From Phaeobacter sp. J2-8 (lineage in GTDB: Bacteria > Pseudomonadota > Alphaproteobacteria > Rhodobacterales > Rhodobacteraceae), in contig NZ_JALIEC010000004.1 in assembly GCF_022867865.1 (NCBI RefSeq), positions 1 to 64,000 of the forward strand: DNA of 64,000 nt, written 5' to 3'. Both the position numbers and the translations under genes were made by a program. Positions 43,905 to 52,838 of this stretch are shown here, piece after piece (the first letter of the stretch is position 1; every line of letters begins with the position of its first letter). The notes below the pieces were generated by a model. The model was not told the DNA's origin. It did no database searches and saw only the letters and a list, made by a program, of their open reading frames with translations.

Positions 43905-45808
43905 TTACGCTGGTTGCAGGCTCTGGTTCTGATGGGCCTCGGTCGCCTTGCGGGACAGGACGACAAGCCCACCAAACACCAGCACCGCAGTCAGTGTCGC
44001 CCACCAGGGCGGCAGCAATGCCAGAGTAACCGGCACAAACCAGAGCACACGTGACAGCCCGCCCCAAGGCAGCCGAGCACCGCCCAGAAGATGCGCGACA
44101 GCCAGCGCAAAGACCGCCCCCGACAGCACCGCACGGGCAATGCCCTCGGCCCCGCCGCCGCCCAACATGCCCGGATAAGCAATGAACAGCATCGGCAGCG
44201 CATAGGCGGTCGCCCCAAGCCGAAGGGTCTCTATCGCTACCTTCATCCAGGGTGCCTGGGCGATGGTGGCCGCGACAAACACCCCAAGACAGACCGGCGG
44301 CGTAATCACCGACAGCGCGGCGTAATACAGAACGAACATATGCACGACCAACGGGTCGATCCCCTGTTGGATCAGGGCCGGTGCAAAAACCGCGGCAACC
44401 ATCACATAGGCGGCGGAGGTAGGCAGGCCCATGCCCGCGATCAGGCAGACCACTGCCATCAATCCGGCGATCACCCAGATTTGCCCCTGCCCGATTGCCA
44501 GCACCGCCGACGTCACCGCCACCCCGAACCCGGTCAGGTTGATCATTGCCACAAAGACCTGCGCGCCCACCAACAGGATGCCGACGATGACAACGCCCTT
44601 GCCGCCGGCCTCCAGTGCCCGAATGATGATGCCGAATACCGCGCGGGGGTCTTCACCACCGGAAATCCGGGCGACAAAAACGGCGACCAACATGGCAATC
44701 ATGCCGAAACAGGCCGTCAATTCGACGGAATAGCCGTTGATAACGCCAAATCCCAACCCCAACAGCGCCGCCACAATCGGTGCCAGCCGCCGGAAGCTCA
44801 TCGCGCCGCGCCAATCCGGCAGATCATCGGCGTTCACCGCGCGAAAGCTTTGGCGGCGCGCGATGACATGCACGGTAGAATAGATGCCAAGATAGAAAAG
44901 CAGCGCCGGAACAACCCCGGCAAGGGCGATGGACCAGTAATTCATGCCCACCAGTTCCGCCATGACAAACGCCGCGGTCCCCATGATCGGCGGCGCAAGC
45001 TGCCCCCCGGTCGAGGCAATGGCCTCTACCGCGCCGGCATAGGCGGGTGGATATTTCAACCGCTTCATCAACGGGATGGTAAAATTGCCCGTTGTGGCAA
45101 CATTGGCCACGGTCGACCCGTTGATCGCGCCGAAAAAGCCCGAGGCAAAGGTCGCGATTTTGGCCGCGCCGCCCGGGCGCGCACCACCAAGCCGCGCAGA
45201 AAGATCAAAAAACGTCTCGCCCGCGCCGGTGTGCAGCAGGATCGCGCCAAACAGCACAAAGGCCGCAAGCGTCGTCGATGCCACGTTGACCAGCATCCCC
45301 CAAAGGCCGCGATCGGACAGAAAGATGATTTCCGTCAAATAACCCGCATCAAACCCACGATGGCCGAATTGACCGGGGATGAGATAGCCGAAAAACGCAT
45401 AGGCCACAGAGGCCAGCACAATCATCGGGAACACCCAATTCGAGGTGCGGCGCGCCAATTCCAGCACACAGAGCAAGGTGCCGAACCCCATCACCATGTC
45501 CCAGCTGGTGGCCCAGGGCAGATCGGTCATTATGGCTTCGAAATTGCCGATGATATACGTGCCCGAAGCTGTCACCGTCACAACGATTGCCGCGTCGATC
45601 ACCATGCCCAGCGGGCGCCAGCGGCTGCCGCCAAACAGGGGGTGCATCATCACGGCAAGCGACACGATGGTCATCACGAACAACGCGCGCTGCACCAGAA
45701 TTCGAATGGTCCGTTAAAGGAGGTATAGAATACGAAAGCCCCCAACAGGACGGCCAGCGCAGCAATGGTCGTTTGACGGACCTTTGCGAGGAAAGGAAGA
45801 TCGGGCAT
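43905..45808 (-). CDS. TRAP transporter fused permease of the TAXI type, with one frameshift
   Basis: Large 4TM-12TM fused permease (~634 residues if repaired). The body has typical segments such as FFGAINGSTVANVATTGNFT, QLAPPIMGTAAFVMAE, GMGLPTSAAYVMVA and VITPPVCLGVFVAA. The true start is ATG 45808 (MPDLPFLAKVRQTTIAAL), whose frame runs to GPFEF and then hits a stop. The body frame begins at LVQRALFVMT. One base is missing at about 45699-45700; the span of 1904 bases is three times 634 plus two. It pairs with the TAXI binding protein upstream. Confidence 0.87.
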
Positions 45809-45883
45809 CTCGGCACCTTTGGGCAAGAGATTGAATGAACGGGGCAGCCACAGGCCCGCCCCGTCAACAACACATCTGGATCG

Positions 45884-46853
45884 TTACTTGAGCCGATCAG
45901 GCACAGTCAGGCCGATTTCTTCGTAGTAACGAACCGCCCCGGGGTGCAGCGGGCTGGTGGCATATTGCAGCGTCAACTCGGGCAGGTTGTTGCCCTTGAC
46001 CGCAGGAAAGGCCGCTTCTTGCGCCGCCATGTTTTCCATCACCGCCTTGGTGATGTCATAAGCGGTCTGGTCATCCATATTCGGGCGCGCCGACACGCCG
46101 ATCATGAAACCCCATGATGTGTAAGGGCCGGAATTTTCCATGTCACCGCCGGGCATCTCGACAATCGAAAGTTCCGGCAATTCTTCGCGAATTTGCGCTT
46201 CCTGCGCATCGTCGAGACCCAGCACCTGCACCGGCGTGAAGGCCGCAATATCGGTGGTCAGCGCGTCAAAGGATGTGCCGACCGCGCTTTTGATGAAACC
46301 GGCGGATCGGTTGTCCCGGATTGCATTGGCCAGTTCGCCATTGGACCCGCGCACCCAGTCCGGCGCGATCCCGAACAGCTCAAAAACTTCAAGCGAGGTC
46401 GCCTCGGTCGAGGAACCGCGCGCCCCAGGACCAAATGCCATGCCGTTCAGATCCGCAAATTCGGTGACCCCGGAATCGCGGCGCACCACAACGTTTTGCG
46501 GCGCCAGCGAATAGGCCCAAAGCAGCCGGGATTCGACCGCGCGCCCGTCAAAGGATTTCACGCCGTTATAAGCATGATAAAGCGTCGACGTTGTGATCAA
46601 ACCGATATCCAGCTGATCCCGCGACATGCGTTTGAGATTGTCGACCGTCGCGCCGGTTTCCACCACCGAGGCCTGATAACCGTCAGGATAGGCGCTGTTT
46701 ACGATATTGGCCAATGCGGCAAAATAGGCGTAATGCGCGCTTTGCGAATTGGTCGCGCCAAAGGCAAGCCGCGTCTCTGCGGCAGCCGGAATGCTTGCTC
46801 CCAGACCCGCGATTGTCAAAGCTGCGGTCGAAATCAGAGTTCTTGAATTTCAT
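45884..46853 (-). CDS. TAXI-family TRAP substrate-binding protein, frameshift in the signal peptide
   Basis: Mature TAXI binding domain: ETRLAFGATNSQSAHYAYF, SVVETGATVDNLKRM and GPGARGSSTEATS are characteristic. ATG 46853 follows GGGAGGCACAAC, a strong ribosome site, but its frame (MKFKNSDFDRSF) leaves the signal peptide. Removing one base near 46840 gives MKFKNLISTAALTIAGLG then ASIPAAAE, a textbook signal peptide. The span is three times 323 plus one. First gene of the HisD-like operon, just after its LacI regulator. Confidence 0.87.
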
Positions 46854-46948
46854 GTTGTGCCTCCCAGTAACATGGGCCCCAAAAAAATTTGGTGCCTGCG
46901 CGGGAAAGAACAACAAAATGAAAAAAGCTGCAACGATTTCGCAATGCA

Positions 46949-46963
46949 GTGAAATTATTTCAC
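46949..46963. promoter_or_regulatory. Candidate LacI operator: GTGAAATTATTTCAC
   Basis: A 15-bp palindrome (perfect around a central base) 96 bases before the TAXI binding-protein start. It overlaps the last base of the upstream LacI gene, which probably encodes its ligand. No other palindrome this good lies in the short gap. Confidence 0.55.
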
Positions 46964-47943
46964 TATCCGCTTTCACGCTCCTGCATTTCACCTTGCAAGA
47001 TTCGTATATCGCCTGAATCGAACGACGCTTCGGCGCTGGTGATGATGTCGACCGCCTGGTGCAACATCCGACGCAGCGGCTGGCGCACCGTTGTCAGGCG
47101 ATAGGCGGCCCAGGACGCCATTGGAATATCGTCAAAGCCGATGACCGCAATGTCCTGTGGCACCGAAACGCCGGCAATGCGCGCCGCATCCAGAAAGGCT
47201 ATGGCCATGATATCATTGGCACAAAATACCGCATCCGGCAGTGGCCGCTGGCCAAGGAGGTCCTGAGCGGCACGGAAGGCTTGTTGATAGTCGAACCCGC
47301 CATCCAACTGTCTATAGATAGGTGTTCCTGCTTCTTCGAGGTGATCGCGAAATCCGCGCATCCGCTCTAAATGGGTAGAGGTGTCGCGCCGCCCCCCGAC
47401 AAAGGCAATCCGTTGTCGACCCGCCGTCAGAAACCGTGACGCAATCTGTTGGGCGCCGCCGTAGTTGTCGCAGCACACCGCCATCATGGTATTGTCCGTT
47501 TGCACACGATTCAAAAGCACCGCCGGCAACCCGTTCTCGCGGCACAAGCGCGCCATGTCCGAGGTCATTGTCGAACTTGCCAGGATCACACCTTCTGTCC
47601 GAAAATCAAGCACTTGCCGCATGATTGTATCCACCTCCTCGGCTGAGGGCACGACATGCACAATTGCTTTCAGCCCGCGTTCGGGCAACTGGCGCACCAG
47701 CTCGTCAACCGCGTTCGGGTAAAACGGGTTGTGCAGCTCGCTGACCACCATCGCGATGGTATTGGTCGCCTGTTTGGAAAGGGTCTTGTCGACGTTGCTG
47801 ACATAACCCAGCCTCGCCGCCGCGGCAAAAATTGCCTTTCGCTTATCCTCGGCAATGGGCGCATCAGACCGATACGCCCGCGAAACAGCCGAAGTGGACA
47901 CCCCGGCAAGGTCGGCAACATCTTTGGCGGTAATCTTTTTCAT
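46963..47943 (-). CDS. LacI-family regulator of the TAXI-TRAP/HisD-like operon
   Basis: LacI/GalR repressor of 326 residues from ATG 47943. The helix-turn-helix is MKKITAKDVADLAGVSTSAV followed by SRAYRSD; the hinge and ligand domain follow (LGYVSNVDKTLSKQATN; VIGFDDIPMASWAAYRLTTV). An upstream GTG-type extension to 47988 is possible but adds sequence not seen in LacI N-termini. It is co-directional with and 109 bases before the transporter operon, which also holds the candidate operator. Confidence 0.9.
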   Translation of the reverse strand: MKKITAKDVADLAGVSTSAVSRAYRSDAPIAEDKRKAIFAAAARLGYVSNVDKTLSKQATNTIAMVVSELHNPFYPNAVDELVRQLPERGLKAIVHVVPSAEEVDTIMRQVLDFRTEGVILASSTMTSDMARLCRENGLPAVLLNRVQTDNTMMAVCCDNYGGAQQIASRFLTAGRQRIAFVGGRRDTSTHLERMRGFRDHLEEAGTPIYRQLDGGFDYQQAFRAAQDLLGQRPLPDAVFCANDIMAIAFLDAARIAGVSVPQDIAVIGFDDIPMASWAAYRLTTVRQPLRRMLHQAVDIITSAEASFDSGDIRILQGEMQERESG

Positions 47944-48637
47944 ACTTTGTCTATAGCCACACCAGACGCGTGCGTGAAATACTTTCATCGCGCCTGACGT
48001 CCAAAGGGCCCGCCAAATCCCTGGCGACAGAGCACGAGACCGCGCTGCCCCTCGAAATTCAGGGGCTTCAGCTACGCATTCTACAAATTTCGACTAACTT
48101 TCACCGATGGAAGCAACCCCGTGACGCCAAATGGCTTTTGGGATCTGCAATTGACGTCCTGATACCCTGCATGATGACACTAAACACAATGAATTCCCGC
48201 TTTCGACCTCACGTTTTTCTTGAAATTTGTTAGCGGCATCCGACACTTTATGCTCCTCGCTACCGCTCACCGCGCTTGTCTTTTGGCAACTGCACCACGC
48301 TGACGATCAATGACCGCTCTTCGGCAACTTCCGGGCCTTGGGTGAATATGTTCAATGATCCGCTTTATTGATCTCGTCAAAGTGGCGAAGACCCCAGTCG
48401 CGCAATCATGGCAACTCAATTCGCAGGCATACCCCAAGCGGAGAACGTTTATACCAACGCGCGGCGAAATTTCACCATGGTCATGGCGCGTTGCAAAGCC
48501 GTCTCGCCCCAACGCGGGAAACGTCTGGGCAAGCATCATTTGCCAGATCCAATCCGTGAGTTAGCGCTTTGCCGCGCCGCGCGGGTCGTCTACCATATCT
48601 TCGCATCCAAACCTGACATGCTTGTGGGAACGAAGAC
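47944..48637. other. Long intergenic region between the LacI and LysR genes
   Basis: About 690 bases in which I can support no gene. Open frames of 60-90 codons occur on both strands (for example 48267-48539 minus and 48408-48641 plus) but none shows a family motif or ribosome site. The AT-rich part around 48080-48250 probably carries the promoter for the minus-strand LacI gene. The rest may be decayed sequence. Confidence 0.5.
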
Positions 48638-49558
48638 GTGAACCGTGGCACTTTCGATCTTCGCCTGCTGGGCTATTTCCACCGCACCGCACAGACCGGC
48701 AATATCACGCGCGCGGCGGCAGAGCTCAATGTGGCGCAGCCTACGCTGTCCAAGGCGCTCAAGTTGTTGGAAGATCAGGTCGGCACACCGCTGCTGGAAC
48801 GGCATGCACACGGGATTTCATTGACGCCGATTGGTGCGCGACTGGCCGAACATGCGGCGGTGGTGGTGGCGCAGGTCAATGATGCCGCCGCCGAAATGGC
48901 GCAATTGCAGACCGGACAGGGCGGCCATGTGCAGATCGGCGCCGGTCCATCCTGGGTGCGGCGCATGCTGCCCGAGGCGGTCAGCCGGATCACGACGCAA
49001 CGGCCCGACATGATGATCGAGGTGCACACCGGGTTTGACGAGTCGCTGCTGGAGCGGCTGGCCAAGGGCGCGCTCGATTTCGTGGTCGCCGAACGGCCGC
49101 TGGACGGCGAAAGCGGGAACCTGGAATTCCGCTTGCTGACCGCAGACGACCTGATCGTCGTGGGACGGGCGGACCATCCGTTGGCCCGGCGCAAGTCAGT
49201 GTCGACGTTGGATGCATTGGCGATGGCCTGGGCACTGCCACCGGGGGATACGCTGGCGCGGCGCAAGCTTGACGGGCGGGTGATCAGCCTTGGCCATTCT
49301 CCGCCGCAGGCCCATGTGGTGTCGACATCGCTGACCTTCCTGCTGACCCACGCAAGCCAGACCGACACGCTGGTCTATACGACGCGCTCACAGCTTTTGA
49401 CGCCCGAAGCGGCCCAGCTGGTGGAAATCGACGTGCCGGAGCTGGTGACCAACCGTCAGGCCGGGTTGATCTATCGCAGTCCCGGATTGTTGACCCCGGC
49501 GGCGCGGGTGATTGCCGATGCATTGATCGAGGAATGCGCCGCGGATCCGTTCAACTAA
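48638..49558 (+). CDS. LysR-family transcriptional regulator
   Basis: A 306-residue LysR regulator starting at GTG 48638 after GGGAACGAAGAC. The winged helix-turn-helix at residues ~8-65 reads FHRTAQTGNITRAAAELNVA then QPTLSKALKLLE, the LysR signature. The C-terminal effector domain carries typical beta strands (VQIGAGPSWVRRML). It reads toward the ABC transporter-sulfatase operon 120 bases downstream, with a T-N11-A palindrome in between, so it is probably its activator. Confidence 0.92.
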   Translation: MNRGTFDLRLLGYFHRTAQTGNITRAAAELNVAQPTLSKALKLLEDQVGTPLLERHAHGISLTPIGARLAEHAAVVVAQVNDAAAEMAQLQTGQGGHVQIGAGPSWVRRMLPEAVSRITTQRPDMMIEVHTGFDESLLERLAKGALDFVVAERPLDGESGNLEFRLLTADDLIVVGRADHPLARRKSVSTLDALAMAWALPPGDTLARRKLDGRVISLGHSPPQAHVVSTSLTFLLTHASQTDTLVYTTRSQLLTPEAAQLVEIDVPELVTNRQAGLIYRSPGLLTPAARVIADALIEECAADPFN

Positions 49559-49560
49559 GG

Positions 49561-49577
49561 CATAGCCAGCGGCTATG
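49561..49577. promoter_or_regulatory. Candidate LysR box CATAGCC-AGC-GGCTATG
   Basis: Perfect 7-bp inverted repeat with a 3-base centre. The inner T (49563) and A (49575) are separated by 11 bases, matching the LysR T-N11-A rule. It lies 118 bases before the sugar-type binding protein start. A simple transcription-stop hairpin for the LysR gene is an alternative, but no T-run follows. Confidence 0.55.
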
Positions 49578-49678
49578 GAGAGAGCAATTCTTTTCATTTC
49601 CGGAATGCCATCCGTCTGAGGTACACCCAATAACAAGCGATGCGGGAGGTATCGCAATTGCCACTCATGGGAGGTCAC

Positions 49679-51019
49679 ATGGCTCTTTTTACTGGACATA
49701 CAAAACCCCTGCGCACCGGTCTTGCGGCCAGCGCACTGGCGCTCTGCGCGTCGCTGGCTTCGGCTGCGGAAACGCCGATCACCATCGTCATCAACCAATC
49801 GCCGTGGTTTCCCGGCTTTCAGGCGGTGGTCGAGAAATACGAAGAAGAAACCGGCAATACCGTCAACCTTGACGTCAATCCCTTTGCCGGCAGCCTGGAA
49901 AAACAGCGCACCGCCGTGCGTTCGGACGCCAGCCCCTTTGACATCCTGATCATGAACGCGGGCTTTTTCGTCGAATTCTATACCGGCGGCTTCATGCAGC
50001 CGCTGACCGATATCGACGCCGATTTCGCCTTGGGCGAGGACATCTTCACCTTCGATGACAGCGTCTGCTGGGACGAGGCTGCCGCCACCATCACATGCGA
50101 CGGCAACGGCAAGCTGGTCAGCGTGCCGGTCAACCCTTTCCTGCCGCTCCTGCACTACCGCTCGGACCTCTACGAGGAGCACGGGCTCGAGGTGCCCACG
50201 ACCTGGACCCAGCTTTATGAAAACGCCAAAGTATTGCACAACCCCCCGGGGATGTACGGCATTTCTCAGCGCGGGCAGCGCGGCGCCTTTGACGTCACCT
50301 TTGACGTATTTCCCTATATCCTGAGCCACGGCGGCGGCATCATCGCCGATCAGAAGGGCGGCGATTTCACCGTGACCATCAACAGCCCGGAGACGCTGGC
50401 CGGAATGAAAACCTACCTGCGGCTGGCGAACGAGGTCGGGCATCCCTCGACCGCCGGGCAGACCCAGACCAATGTGATCCAGAACATGGCGACCGGTCGC
50501 GCGGGCCATATTCAGGGCGTGCCTGCTCCGGCGCAGTTCGACGATCCCAAGCAATCGGCCGTGGTCGGCAAGGTCGACTACGCGGTTGTTCCCGGTACGG
50601 ATGAATTCGGCCCCGCACCGGGTCTCGGACATTGGCTGGCAGGTGTTCCGAAAAACATCGCCGACGAGAACAAGCAGGCAGCGGTGGCTTTCCTGACATG
50701 GTTCCAGACCGATGCGGCGCAGCGTGCTTACGCCGAGGCCGGGTCGCCTCCGGTGAGCGGGGCGGTGATGACGTCGGACATGGCCGATCAGGAACCTTAT
50801 CGCTACATGCGCGCCCTGGCGGCCTCCATCCCCAACGCTCAACTGACCTTCACCATCCCCGAGGCCAGCCAGGTCCTTGCCGTGACCGAGTTGCGGCTGA
50901 ACCAGGCTATCGGCGGTGAAATCGAGCTGAAAGAGGCGCTCAACATGGCCGCGGAAGAGATTGCCAAGGTGCTGTCCGACGCGGGCTACGACGCGCCGAC
51001 GCTCGATCCGCTCCAGTAA
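49679..51019 (+). CDS. ABC transporter substrate-binding protein, MalE/UgpB type
   Basis: Periplasmic carbohydrate-type binding protein of 446 residues. ATG 49679 follows GGGAGGTCAC. Residues 1-29 form a signal peptide (LAASALALCASLASAAE). The mature start PITIVINQSPWFPGFQAVVE and PFDILIMNAGFFVEF fit the family, as do the later WLAGVPKNIADENKQAA and AGSPPVSGAVM. It leads an operon of two permeases, a sulfatase, a DUF4432 protein and an ATPase, so the ligand may be a sulfated sugar or glycoside. Confidence 0.92.
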   Translation: MALFTGHTKPLRTGLAASALALCASLASAAETPITIVINQSPWFPGFQAVVEKYEEETGNTVNLDVNPFAGSLEKQRTAVRSDASPFDILIMNAGFFVEFYTGGFMQPLTDIDADFALGEDIFTFDDSVCWDEAAATITCDGNGKLVSVPVNPFLPLLHYRSDLYEEHGLEVPTTWTQLYENAKVLHNPPGMYGISQRGQRGAFDVTFDVFPYILSHGGGIIADQKGGDFTVTINSPETLAGMKTYLRLANEVGHPSTAGQTQTNVIQNMATGRAGHIQGVPAPAQFDDPKQSAVVGKVDYAVVPGTDEFGPAPGLGHWLAGVPKNIADENKQAAVAFLTWFQTDAAQRAYAEAGSPPVSGAVMTSDMADQEPYRYMRALAASIPNAQLTFTIPEASQVLAVTELRLNQAIGGEIELKEALNMAAEEIAKVLSDAGYDAPTLDPLQ

Positions 51020-51075
51020 CCTCCCCGGTGGTCGCGGCCTCGTCCGCGGCCACCAAATGCAACGGAGCCCGTCCC

Positions 51076-51951
51076 ATGAAAACCGATACCTTCTGGCGTC
51101 ACGCGACGCTATGGCCCGCGCTTGTCCTTTTTGCGCTTCTGACCATCCTGCCGCTGATGAAACTCTTTGCGCTCAGCTTCCATGACGTGGAGTGGGTCAA
51201 CCGCGAAGCGGTCTGGGACTGGGTCGGGTTGTCCAATTACGCCAAGCTGCCGCAGGACAATCTGCTGCGCGCCGGGGCGCTGAACACGCTGATCTTTGCG
51301 GTGGTTGCCGTGGCGCTGCAAATGCTGCTTGGTTTCATCCTTGCCTTGCTGACCACGCGGGTGGTGCGGGGGCGGGTGTTCTACCGGACCGTTTTCATCC
51401 TGCCGATCCTTGTGCCCGGCATTATCATCGGCGCGATCTGGAAGCTGATGTATTCTTATGACTTTGGCGTATTGAACAGCATCCTCATGGCGCTGGGACT
51501 TGCCCCGCAGGACTGGCTGGGCAGCCCCGATCTTGCGCTGTTGTCCGTGATCATCGTTGATGTCTGGCATTGGACGCCGTTCTGTTTCCTGCTGCTGCTC
51601 GCCGGGCTTGAAAGCCTGCCGGACGACATCTTTGAGGCCGCCAAGATCGACGGCGCCACCCGCTGGCAAGAGCTGCGTCACATCACCCTGCCGCTGATGC
51701 TGCCGACCATCGCCGTGACCTTTGTCTTCCGCATGATCCTTGCGTTCAAGGTATTCGACGAAATCTATCTGTTGACCGGCGGCGGACCGGGCACCTCGAC
51801 CGAGGTGATCAGCTTCACCATCTATCGCCGTTTCTTCACCGAGGATCAGACCGGCTATGGCGCCGCGATGTCCATCGCCGTGATCGCGGTGATTGCCGCC
51901 GGCATCATTGCCGCCACCCGCGCCACCGCCGGCAAAGGAGCCAAGGCATGA
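51076..51951 (+). CDS. ABC transporter permease, MalF/UgpA type
   Basis: Membrane permease of 291 residues from ATG 51076 (MKTDTFWRHATLWPALVLFA), with six predicted helices. The EAA loop DIFEAAKIDGATRWQELRHI and LTGGGPGTSTEVISFTIYR are standard for carbohydrate ABC permeases of this class. A longer upstream frame lacks protein character. It overlaps the next permease by 4 bases (ATGA). Confidence 0.92.
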   Translation: MKTDTFWRHATLWPALVLFALLTILPLMKLFALSFHDVEWVNREAVWDWVGLSNYAKLPQDNLLRAGALNTLIFAVVAVALQMLLGFILALLTTRVVRGRVFYRTVFILPILVPGIIIGAIWKLMYSYDFGVLNSILMALGLAPQDWLGSPDLALLSVIIVDVWHWTPFCFLLLLAGLESLPDDIFEAAKIDGATRWQELRHITLPLMLPTIAVTFVFRMILAFKVFDEIYLLTGGGPGTSTEVISFTIYRRFFTEDQTGYGAAMSIAVIAVIAAGIIAATRATAGKGAKA

Positions 51952-52829
51952 CCCATGCATCTGACACCCACCAGCCGCTCGCCACGCCGCAGCGCCGTTT
52001 CGCCCTGACTGACGGTCAGGTCGCGGTGATCCGCCACCTTATCCTGATGAGCTTTGCGCTGGTTGTGCTGTTTCCGTTCTTCTGGATCGTTTCAGCCGCC
52101 TTCAAGACCCAGATTGATTTGTTGATGGGGCGTATCCTGTTCGAACCCAATCTCGACGGATTTACCAAGGTCATCTTCGACAAGACCTCGGATTTCCTGC
52201 GTAACTTCGGCAATTCCATGGTGATTGGCGCGATCAGCACCTTCCTCGTGTTGGTGATCGCGACGCTGGCGGCCTTCTCGCTCTATCGTCTGCAATGGCC
52301 GGGCTGGGTGCTGCATTCGCTGCTGGGCTGGTCCGTGATCTTTCACATGGTGCCGCCGATTACATTGGCGGGGGCGTGGTATTCGATGTTCCGTTCTGTT
52401 GGCCTCGACAACACCTATTCCGGCATCATCCTGGCCCATACGACGCTGCATCTGCCGATGGCGCTTTGGATGATGGGGGTCTTTGTCCGTGATGTGCCGA
52501 AAGAGCTGGTCGAGGCCGCCCAGATCGACGGCGCCAAGGTGCCGCATATCCTCTGGCATGTGGTGCTGCCGATCGTGCGGCCCGGATTGGCAGCCACCGG
52601 CATTCTGACCTTCATCTTCAGCTGGAATGAATTCCCGGTCGTGTTGGTGCTCAGCCAGCGACAGACCGCCACCGTACCGCTTGGCATTGGCAAATACGCC
52701 CAGGAAAACACCATCGCCTTTACGGAAATGGCTGCGGCCTCGACCCTGTCGATCCTGCCTGCCTTCCTGCTGCTGCTCTTTGCCCAGCGTTTCATTGTCC
52801 GCGGCCTGACCTCTGGCGCTGTGAAATAG
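51948..52829 (+). CDS. ABC transporter permease, MalG/UgpE type
   Basis: Second permease, 293 residues, starting in an ATGA overlap. It has a cytoplasmic tail of ~25 residues, then six helices; the EAA loop ELVEAAQIDGAKVPHILWHV and the following LPIVRPGLAATGILTF are characteristic of MalG-type proteins. It lies 9 bases before the sulfatase gene, so transport and desulfation are likely co-expressed. Confidence 0.92.
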   Translation: MTHASDTHQPLATPQRRFALTDGQVAVIRHLILMSFALVVLFPFFWIVSAAFKTQIDLLMGRILFEPNLDGFTKVIFDKTSDFLRNFGNSMVIGAISTFLVLVIATLAAFSLYRLQWPGWVLHSLLGWSVIFHMVPPITLAGAWYSMFRSVGLDNTYSGIILAHTTLHLPMALWMMGVFVRDVPKELVEAAQIDGAKVPHILWHVVLPIVRPGLAATGILTFIFSWNEFPVVLVLSQRQTATVPLGIGKYAQENTIAFTEMAAASTLSILPAFLLLLFAQRFIVRGLTSGAVK

Positions 52830-52838
52830 GAATTCCCG

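Noticed and set aside
44091-45728. 545-codon open frame on the plus strand opposite the TAXI permease
   Set aside because: Highly charged His/Arg/Gln-rich translation with no domain, antisense to a well-supported membrane protein.
48267-48539. 90-codon minus-strand frame in the gap before the LysR gene
   Set aside because: The product has many Arg, Cys and His residues in no recognisable order and lacks a convincing start site.
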